A stretch of DNA of 64,000 nt from Sulfodiicoccus acidiphilus (lineage in GTDB: Archaea > Thermoproteota > Thermoprotei_A > Sulfolobales > Sulfolobaceae), in assembly GCF_003967175.1 (NCBI RefSeq), contig NZ_AP018553.1, positions 1,599,982 to 1,663,981 on the forward strand, read 5' to 3'. Below are positions 34,734 through 43,334 of this stretch, piece after piece. A program made the translations under genes and the position numbers. How positions within the stretch are numbered: the first letter of the stretch is position 1; each line of letters opens with the position of its first letter. The notes beneath the pieces were generated by a model. It was not told where the DNA came from. It saw nothing but the letters and a program-made list of their open reading frames with translations, and did no database searches.

Positions 34734-35330
34734 GTGGAGTTCCTCAAGGTGTACTTCGACGTGAAGACCTACAGGCCAGACGAGGAAGCCATGAAGGACG
34801 AAGGGGTGATAGCTGTGGGTTACTTAGAGGACAGGGGAGGAGATCTCAGTAGGGAAGACGTTAAGGTCATCGCTAAGTGGGACCTGAAGTGGGAGGAAGT
34901 CGTAGTGAGGACTTTCTACTCCTACTTAAAAGGACTTCTCGGTAAGAAAGTCGAGCTGGTAGGATTCAACGTGCTCAGGTTCGACGTCCCACTCCTGACG
35001 TTGAGGGGAGTAGAGCTGGGCGTAGGTACCCTGAGGGAACTTACGGCGATCTGGAATTCCTTCATGGTCAGGGACCTCATGCAGGTTCTTTTGGCCGCCA
35101 ACGGGTGGAGGTACAGGGGGCTTAAGTTCTCTAACGTAGCTAGGGCAGCTGGGATGGACGTGGAGGACCACGGCGCTGAGACCGCAGAGGCCTTCGAGAG
35201 GGGAAGGTACGACCTGATAGAAAGGTGGTTGGTGGACGACGTCTATGCCCTATGGAGGCTCGACAGATCTAGGGCCGTGGAGAAGATGATCAGGAACTAC
35301 GTAGAGAGGGGCGTCAGGCTGGACCCGTAA
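34734..35330 (+). CDS. DEDD-type 3'-5' exonuclease-like protein (variant motif I)
   Basis: The protein has 198 residues. It resembles the exonuclease fold of B-family polymerases: VYFDVKTYRPDEE near residue 9 (motif I, where Lys stands in place of the usual Glu), VGFNVLRFDVPLLTLRG near 80 (motif II) and RWLVDDVYALWRLDRSR near 165 (motif III). A stand-alone exonuclease of this size with a DxK in motif I could be altered in metal binding or inactive. It is 200 bases downstream of Csa1 on the same strand with its own TATA-like element (34702-34712), and precedes a PD-(D/E)XK protein, so a nuclease-rich defence island is suggested. Confidence 0.65.
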   Translation: MEFLKVYFDVKTYRPDEEAMKDEGVIAVGYLEDRGGDLSREDVKVIAKWDLKWEEVVVRTFYSYLKGLLGKKVELVGFNVLRFDVPLLTLRGVELGVGTLRELTAIWNSFMVRDLMQVLLAANGWRYRGLKFSNVARAAGMDVEDHGAETAEAFERGRYDLIERWLVDDVYALWRLDRSRAVEKMIRNYVERGVRLDP

Positions 35331-35915
35331 AAGGAACCTATCGTCACATGCAGCACCCGCTTCTGACGGGAACTGGTGAACTTAGCCCTTCTCGGTTAGT
35401 TCTAAAACTCATACGATCCCAGAGATAGATAACGGTAAAGTCTTAGGGGGTCGAATACGCCCTTTGAGGAAGAGGGTACGAGATCTAGAAGTGTTGAAAT
35501 GCACTTTCCCAAGACATTGATCAAGTTCGGTGTGTTGCGGTAAATGGGCCCTAACATTCTACTCGCGTTTCTAGGTTTCCCTCTAGAAGGATACGCTCCT
35601 CACTTTTGACGTACGGAGCCACTTTTTCCCACATCGCCGAGTCGTCACCGGTTTCGAACTCCTTACTTCTATAACCGGACTCTTTGACTCCCAACCTTAG
35701 TCCAGCCTCCTTCTACGCTTCTGTGATTTAACTAAGAATTTAATTTAAAGAAATGGATGGAACTATGTTACTCTCTCCACGAGAAGGGACGGATCGTGAT
35801 CGGCGTCGTTGACGCTATTTGACCGACTTAGTAAACGTGCTCGAAGCACCGCGAGGCCGTAACTTACGCCACATCTCCAGAAACACTTAATTCCTGGTCC
35901 GCAGAGGGAAAATAC
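35331..35915. other. Gene-free stretch (585 bases)
   Basis: No credible frame or known motif. The AT-rich core at 35730-35760 could be a promoter-like or decayed intergenic remnant. The next gene's TATA-like element (ACTTAATTCC, 35885-35894) is at its end. Confidence 0.45.
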
Positions 35916-36704
35916 GTGAGCGGCGAAATAATATCGAGGTGGTTCGCGGGTAAGATAGACGAGATAGCAGCGAAGATAACGGAAGGAAAGACTCTCGCTC
36001 CGGACGAGTCCACGATGGTATTGTATTACCTCATGAAAGAGGAGGTCGTTAAGGAGAGTGTTAAGACTAGGGAGGCAGTCAGGGACCTTGAGACTAGGTT
36101 GACGTCCAGAATTGACGCCGTTGAGAGGAATCTCACGGCCGGTCAGAAGTCCCTCGAGGCCAACCAGAAGTCCCTCGAGGCCAACCAGAAGTCCCTCGAG
36201 GCCAACCAGAAGTCCCTCGAGGCCAACCAGAAGTCCCTCGAGGCCAACCAGAAGTCCCTCGAGGCCAACCAGAAGTCCCTCGAGGCCAACCAGAAGTCCC
36301 TCGAGGCCAACCAGAAGTCCCTCGATAACAAGATCGACAGCAACTACGCTAAGCTAAATAAGGCAATAGAACAACTCAGGTCCGACCTAGGCCTTGTAGC
36401 CGAGGAGACCTTCATGAATAGGGTGTTGGGCTTTCTCGAGAGGAAAGGAGAGAAGGTCGTAGACGTGGATAGGGGAGTGGAAACTCCGAGGGGAGAGGTT
36501 GACGCTGTGATAGTCTGTGAGGGCAAGGTGTACGTGGTGGAGGTCAAATTGAAGGTCGAATTGAGCGACGTCGACGAAGTTAAGTCGAGGGCAGTGGAAG
36601 TGGAGAAGTCCTACGGACTCAAGGCCCTCCCCGTGATCACGGGAGCGAGGATGGGAAAACACGTTAAGACCTACGCTACGGGTATTGGCGTCATAACGGT
36701 CTAA
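35916..36704 (+). CDS. Coiled-coil protein with C-terminal PD-(D/E)XK nuclease domain (DUF3782-like)
   Basis: The protein has 262 residues. Residues 1-75 are helical. Residues 77-132 are eight perfect copies of the heptad QKSLEAN plus a ninth partial copy, a long parallel coiled coil with Leu every seventh residue. The C-terminal 100 residues have ETPRGEVDAVIVCEGKVYVV then EVKLKVEL, the D...ExK layout of PD-(D/E)XK nucleases of the archaeal Holliday-junction-resolvase-like type. Similar proteins in Sulfolobales are often named DUF3782. The heptad length is set by a 21-bp tandem repeat, so length may vary between strains. Confidence 0.8.
   Translation: MSGEIISRWFAGKIDEIAAKITEGKTLAPDESTMVLYYLMKEEVVKESVKTREAVRDLETRLTSRIDAVERNLTAGQKSLEANQKSLEANQKSLEANQKSLEANQKSLEANQKSLEANQKSLEANQKSLEANQKSLDNKIDSNYAKLNKAIEQLRSDLGLVAEETFMNRVLGFLERKGEKVVDVDRGVETPRGEVDAVIVCEGKVYVVEVKLKVELSDVDEVKSRAVEVEKSYGLKALPVITGARMGKHVKTYATGIGVITV
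36144..36325 (+). repeat. Coding tandem repeat, 21-bp unit, 8 perfect copies
   Basis: The unit is CAGAAGTCCCTCGAGGCCAAC. Eight copies run without mismatch from 36144 to 36311, then a partial copy (CAGAAGTCCCTCGA). Every unit keeps the reading frame and encodes QKSLEAN, so changes in copy number lengthen or shorten the coiled coil by exactly two helical turns. Confidence 0.95.
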
Positions 36705-37343
36705 TTTCAACTTTAAACGTCCAAAAGATCTCGACGCGTCCTAATGTCGAAGATGTCTAAACTTGGGGATCTCCCCCTCATGGATCGGGCTAACGTAAGA
36801 AGGACCTATCTCGTGACGCAGACCTCCTTGGTTTACTCCCACGGTTTCTCGCCACGTACATCGGCGTTCACTTCTTTGTTAGATTTCACTCTACGGGAGC
36901 GACTTGGGGGAAGTCCACAGACCTTAACGACGTAGAGGAGGACGTTTTCGTGAGTCCGTCGAAATACGAAAGGGCCACTCGATAAACCTAACCTCAGTTC
37001 GCTCGACCTCTCCAATGGATTGAGACCTCCGTCCGAGGATCGTGAGGATGCGCCTTGGCAACGAGGACAACGAGGTGGAAGAGGATTGGGGTCTCTGAGG
37101 GACTTCTCCCGGTCCAATTCACTCGAGGAGTTGGGCCGTTCGAAGACACACCGCCTGCCTTTTTTACAGAAAATTGGCCCTCCACTTTCTCAGAGTTCGG
37201 CCCAGCGACGAGGAGACGGGGACGGTCTATAAGTAGGTCCTCGCAAATCACTAAGTTATCCAACTGTAGATGAGGAGATTTTCCCTCCACCACAAAAGCG
37301 TTTCCTGACCACTGGACAGCTTCCTCCGTCACTAAGGACCCCT
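36705..37343. other. Gene-free stretch (640 bases)
   Basis: A minus-strand frame at 36994-37425 has a protein-like middle (VVEGKSPHLQLDNLVICEDL) but no recognisable family and overlaps the phosphoesterase C-terminus. It may be a decayed gene. Nothing else was found. Confidence 0.4.
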
Positions 37344-38003
37344 TCAGAGGACGAACGATACGACTTCCTTCCGATTGTCGTACACCTTGACCTTCCCCCC
37401 TTCCAACACCGCGTAGTGCTTGCACTCCTGCGAACTATCTACTCTGAGGTAGTGTGTCCCCCACGGAAACCTGTAGTAGGTGTAACACTCCCCGGTCATG
37501 TGGCCGTTCAGGAAAAGCCTAGGAGACACCTCCCTGATGGCCTCGAGGGCCAGGAGTCCGCCCTCGTCTCTCCTCATGTTGGGATACACTTCCGGTAAGT
37601 ACGGAGGCTGGTGCATCACCAGGATGTCCACCTTCCTCCTTCCGGCCCTCCTGAAGGCGGCCGTGAAGTCCTCAGGAGATATGGAGTAAGGCCTGCCTGA
37701 ACCCACCAAACCGTTTATCCCAGCCACTCTGAAATCGTCAACTAGGTATGCCTTCCCGTCGTTCATGGCTATGGGCTTTATGAGGGGGAAGTTCTCGTGG
37801 TTACCGTAGACAGTGAGGAACTTGGTGAGGGAACCGATCTTCTGGAAGTCCTCCGGACTCATCCCCTCGTCCCAGTCGCCGGCGGAGATGAGGTAGTCCG
37901 GCTCCCACTTCTTTATCACCTTCAGGAGCCAGTCGACTGCCACAGTCTCGTCCACCCTCCTCCTCTTGTAGCTCTTGTGAACGTCGCTCACGAAAAGTAT
38001 CAT
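37344..38003 (-). CDS. Calcineurin-like metallophosphoesterase
   Basis: Start ATG 38003 fits a TATA-like element at 38023-38032. The protein has 219 residues. All metallophosphoesterase motifs are present in order: FVSDVHKSYKRR (Asp-x-His), ISAGDWDEGM (GDxx), TVYGNHENFP (GNHE), MHQPPY (His) and NGHMTGE (GHxT/H). These ligate two metal ions. It could hydrolyse phosphodiesters such as cyclic nucleotides or nucleic-acid ends, but no substrate is specified. It lies between a nuclease-like gene and the CARF-protease pair. Confidence 0.88.
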   Translation of the reverse strand: MILFVSDVHKSYKRRRVDETVAVDWLLKVIKKWEPDYLISAGDWDEGMSPEDFQKIGSLTKFLTVYGNHENFPLIKPIAMNDGKAYLVDDFRVAGINGLVGSGRPYSISPEDFTAAFRRAGRRKVDILVMHQPPYLPEVYPNMRRDEGGLLALEAIREVSPRLFLNGHMTGECYTYYRFPWGTHYLRVDSSQECKHYAVLEGGKVKVYDNRKEVVSFVL

Positions 38004-38228
38004 GGGTAGGAGTGAGGTGGAGGGGTTAAATCCTTGGTACTCCTTCGAAGGCGAGGGACGTCGAAGGGATACCAAGTCGACCCTCTCTCCACCTGCTTGT
38101 TAGTTCTCTGTGACGCTGGAGATCCTCTCTACGCGAGTTTAGATCGCGTTCAGTCTAAGAGCGGCGTCGCTCGTGAACGAGGTTGAAAGGCTCTTGAGGT
38201 ACCTTAAACTCGGGGAGGCCAGTTTTCG

Positions 38229-39515
<1,287 letters not shown>

Positions 39516-39969
39516 TGGCGGCGGCCTTTAAGAGGATTTCGGAGGAAGACGAGTTATAGACTTCCCCTAACGGTTGTCACCTCGAAACTTAAGGTTGGGG
39601 CAGTTGAGAATACGAAGACTCGTCGTAGATAGCGAGCTGCCCACGACCGAGGATCCCAACGCTAAGGTGGGGCTCAACGGAGAGATCCCTCTACTATCGC
39701 GGAACTGGGGGGTTCCATAGGGTGGGTTCCTACAGGCCTGAAAACGTTCCAGAGGATAGGTACATCTCCATCGACGTAGGTCTACGTAGCCGTCTTCGTT
39801 TTCGACGAGGGAAGAGACTCCGTGAATCCCCTCCTCTCTTCGGGGAATCTCCCGTTTCCTCACAAATTAGAACCTCGTTGGGGAAGTGAAAGGTAGATTG
39901 TAACCTATGCCTCTTTCGTTTCCCCAGGGTATTACTGTACCGTTCTTCGCAACCACTATTTCTCCACCT
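39516..39969. other. Gene-free stretch
   Basis: No credible reading frame. TTTAAGAG at 39528-39535 may be the TATA-like element of the CARF gene on the minus strand. Confidence 0.4.
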
Positions 39970-40659
39970 TCAAAGGATACGTTGTAAGGAGGTTCTAAAC
40001 GTCGTAAGTCGTAAGTCGTAAGTATATTGCTGCAAATCGACCGTTTCCAGGAGCGTTTTTCCTATTCCTGGCTGGTACCATAAGTTAGACGTTCCGGAGA
40101 CGGTTCCAGTTTCCCGGTACCCATTGTCTAGAGTCCACAGCAGCTGATTTACGTATTGCCGTCCCGTTACGACGACCGTCCAATATCCAGGATCCACCTC
40201 ATTCAACAGTATTTCGTTACCTTGTACGGGTACGTCCACCACTCCTGGTTCTCCATTGTCGTTGGCCCCGATCACGAGGACGTAAACTAGAGGCAAGTAA
40301 CCTGGATTTCCTGAGTTCAGTTCGTTGAAGTTGTTTACGGTAGTTACGACAGGGAGGAAGTCGCCTTCGACTTTGTAGTACCCCAAGACCTAACTGTCCG
40401 TCGAATCACCCTCCAACTCGTATCCCCCTTGACTCGACTGCGAAGGTACTAGAAACGCGTAAGGGGCGTTCACCCCCACCTCCTCGATGCCCAACGAGGG
40501 ACGAGTCGCTACACCCTCGAAGTAAAGGCCGAAGATCGCGAGGACCACGGCACCCACCACCATGGCGACCACCTTCCAGGAGGACCGGACTCCACGCCTC
40601 ACGGCCCACTCACCGTGGAGAAGAGAGAAGGAAGATCTCCCACGCGCCGCACCTTCCAC
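39970..40659 (-). pseudogene. Membrane-anchored protein interrupted by an in-frame TAG
   Basis: Two open frames in the same reading frame (40659-40390 and 40386-39970) are separated by one TAG at 40390-40392. Together they give about 229 residues. The first part has a single hydrophobic helix (VVAMVVGAVVLAIFGLYF) after a basic N-terminus; the second is beta-like (LPLVYVLVIGANDNGEPGVV). If the TAG were a sense codon, the product would be one secreted or membrane-anchored protein, so this is a nonsense mutant, or two genes with an internal TTG restart. The 3' end contains a 7-bp tandem repeat (three copies of GTCGTAA at 40001-40021). Confidence 0.5.
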
Positions 40660-41479
40660 TTACCCCAATTCCCAAGGAACGTACGGTAGTAACACCTGCA
40701 ACTCTTCGAGTAAAGCTCATTAATGTCGTTAAATTTAAGGTATTATAAAGTTAACTCGACCTACCGGACACGGTTGGGGAGGTGACTCAACCTGCCTTCC
40801 ACCGCTTCCTCGCCGGAGCTCCTTGCTACACTGAACCCGTCGGCACGAGGTGGGTTCGCAATTGGAAGGTCCTCGGTCGAAACGACGTTCGAATACAGCT
40901 GTGGAGACCACAGCCCTCCCGCTCGCGTCCTCGGAAATAGAACGTCGCAACCCTCCCTCTGGAGGAGACTTTCAAAACGTCGCGTTCACGGAGAAGATCG
41001 CATCTCGAAAATTGGAGCTGGACACAGCTTCAACCGTCCCTCGAACCACCTAGACAGTCGACATACTCAGCACACGTCGATCTGACGTCCACGACTAGTT
41101 CGTTGAGTGGTAGGGGTTAGGCTAAGTCCTGAAGCAGTCGAAGAGAGCTGGTTCCAAGGAGGATCGCCTAAGTGAGGCCTCCACACCTTCCACGACGAGA
41201 GTTACGAACAACTCACGTCAGACGTCCTCGGTGGCGGGCCCATACAATTCCACTTAAAGTAGCCCCAGCAGGGACGTCCCGTCTCCAGGGGCGTTTGGTC
41301 TCCGCGCCCCGTAGAGCGTCAGGTGATCCAGGGAGCAGTGTGGGGGTCAACCCGTTGCCTATTAGGAACTACTCCACACCAGCCTCCAACGCGTACCCGT
41401 GAGGAGTCTACTCGTCGACTCGTGTGCAGCCTCTCCGAATAACCGCTCTGCTTATTTCCCCGCCCTCTTAACTGCTCTA
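40660..41479. other. Gene-free stretch before Cas6
   Basis: No credible reading frame or known motif, apart from a TATA-like CTTATTTCC at 41450-41458 that belongs to the Cas6 gene. Confidence 0.45.
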
Positions 41480-42268
41480 GTGATAGTGAAGGCCGAATTC
41501 GGGGTGAGGTCCAAGGAGGAACTAGTAGTCCAACCCTTCTCTTCCAAGGTCTCGAGGACGGCCCTCATTCAAGCGAGCGAGAGCTACAGGAAGGCAGCAG
41601 AGTCAAACGAACCCCTCAAACCCTTCAGGGTCACGGCCCTAAGGACAGAGAGAGGCGTCCTCTACTCCAGGGGTCAGGGCTTCGTGAAGCTCTTCCCGGA
41701 CGTCCAGTACACCTTCTCCGCCACCTCAATCCAGGAGGACTTCACCGAAGAGTTGCTATCCAAACCGGCGTTCAGCTTCGAGATATACGGCAAGAAGCTC
41801 CTCTGCGAACTCCTCAAGCTAGAGGTAGTGAACCACCTGGACGTATCGGCGCAGGAATCGAGGCTCTACAAGGTGAACTTCCTCACCCCCACCCTCCTCC
41901 AGTTTCCGAGGCCCAGGCTCAAGAGGAAGAAGAACAGGTACATTCTCTTTCCGTATCCTCCTGTAATGTTCTCGTCGCTGGCCCAGCACTGGAACAGGTA
42001 CTTCAGCCCCCCCGTCAGTAGGGCCACCGGGACGAGGGCACTGTACTTCTTCAGGGAGGTGGACTACTCCCTCTCACCCGTCACCGTGAGGTACGACGAG
42101 GGGTTCGTGAGGGGCTTCGTGGGGTGGGTGCTATACTCCCTCGAGGCCAGGAAGGGGAGTAAGTTGAGAGCGGACGTCAGGAGGTTGTTGGCCTACGCCA
42201 ACTACGTGGGGGTGGGGAAGTCGAGGAGCGTCGGGTTCGGGGAGGTTATCGTTAAAGAGACAAGCTGA
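41480..42268 (+). CDS. cas6: Cas6 CRISPR pre-crRNA endoribonuclease (type I-D/III style)
   Basis: Start GTG 41480 fits a leaderless transcript (TATA-like element 26 bases upstream) better than GTG 41399, whose extra N-terminus is unlike the family. The protein has about 262 residues, with two ferredoxin-like domains. The C-terminal glycine-rich loop reads YVGVGKSRSVGFGEVIV near residue 245, the hallmark of Cas6. RRLLAYANYVGVG contains the substrate-binding helix. It would cut CRISPR transcripts within repeats. It lies 1.1 kb upstream of a large helicase on the same strand and is a different family member from the Cas6 at 57817-58539. Confidence 0.82.
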   Translation: MIVKAEFGVRSKEELVVQPFSSKVSRTALIQASESYRKAAESNEPLKPFRVTALRTERGVLYSRGQGFVKLFPDVQYTFSATSIQEDFTEELLSKPAFSFEIYGKKLLCELLKLEVVNHLDVSAQESRLYKVNFLTPTLLQFPRPRLKRKKNRYILFPYPPVMFSSLAQHWNRYFSPPVSRATGTRALYFFREVDYSLSPVTVRYDEGFVRGFVGWVLYSLEARKGSKLRADVRRLLAYANYVGVGKSRSVGFGEVIVKETS

Positions 42269-43334
42269 GTTCGATCCATGCGACCCGCTGCCCATTCTTT
42301 CGATCCCCATTCTTTCGATCCACGGTGTCGATCGCATAGATAGTTCCGACGCCACCTGCGCGCGGGACTTCGGCCTCTACCACGCTTGACGGTCGTCTTC
42401 GCACCTCCAGCAACAACTTTCGACTAATGCTTTCAGCTGCCGAGTACGTCTAAATACTCAGGAGAAACATTGAAGTCTCGAACGAGCATTCCCGAGGACG
42501 ATTTATCTCAGGCCGGGAGAGGGGGTCATCGAAGATCTCGAGCTTTTACCGAGGACGAAGACGAGGAGGCGAGAGATCCTCTTCCTTTAAGACCTATGCC
42601 GGACGTGGAGGTTTTCCACGAGAAGGTGGACGACCTTGCGGGAGGAGGACCTCCTCTTCGAAAGCAACTTCTATATGCTGGGATTGGGACGGGAAGTAGG
42701 GTGAGTGTCGCGGTAGAGTAGTTACAACCCTCGACACCATTCGACAGAAGGGAGTGACGGAAACCCTCGTCCTCCTCGAGGCCATCAACACCTCCGGGCT
42801 TGACCTCAGGGAGTCGAATGGGTCAACACTCTCCCCTCGGCGGCTCGCACCACTTAAGCGGAAGACGCGGTGGAGGGAATGGCTCTAAGGGATGAGAGGG
42901 GCGTTTTCCACCCGCGAAGGGCTCCGTGGTGATGTGGCCCAGAATCGGAGCGGAGGTGGTGAGCGTCAACACCGACTCGCGCTAGAGACTGGACCACTGC
43001 CAGTTCGCCAACAACGTGGGTTGAGGTACCACCTGTTTGGACGTTGGGTGACCCTCGTCGTCCCTAGGTGTCTCCTGCGCTAGGTCTCTCCACGAGTAAG
43101 TTCCCTCAAAGGGTACCTAACTCGGAACCACGTCACGCCACCTTCCGAGGAACCTCACGAGTTGAGGCCTGTCAGCCGAATCCTCTAAGTGGTGTAAGGT
43201 GGGCCTAGCTGGCCTAGGTAAGCCCAGGTAACTACAAGTCAGCCTGAGCCTAGAGCCATACGTCCACCCGAGGGCCAGTATTTTGGGAAGGTCCCAACTC
43301 AAAACATTTTAATCACTACAGCAGAGTTTCCGAC
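42269..43334. other. Gene-free stretch with a 15-bp tandem duplication
   Basis: Bases 42291-42305 and 42306-42320 are identical (CCCATTCTTTCGATC). A frame at 42892-43083 reads like an eroded gene but is not identified. The right end contains the TATA-like ACATTTTAATC (43303-43313) of the helicase gene. Confidence 0.5.

Noticed and set aside
36144-36325. CRISPR-like direct repeats
   Set aside because: The 21-bp units are contiguous, without spacers, and lie in frame in a coding sequence as heptads. They are a coding tandem repeat, not an array.
42892-43083. Fragment resembling an eroded mobile-element gene
   Set aside because: I could not match it to a specific transposase on sequence alone, so no call is made.
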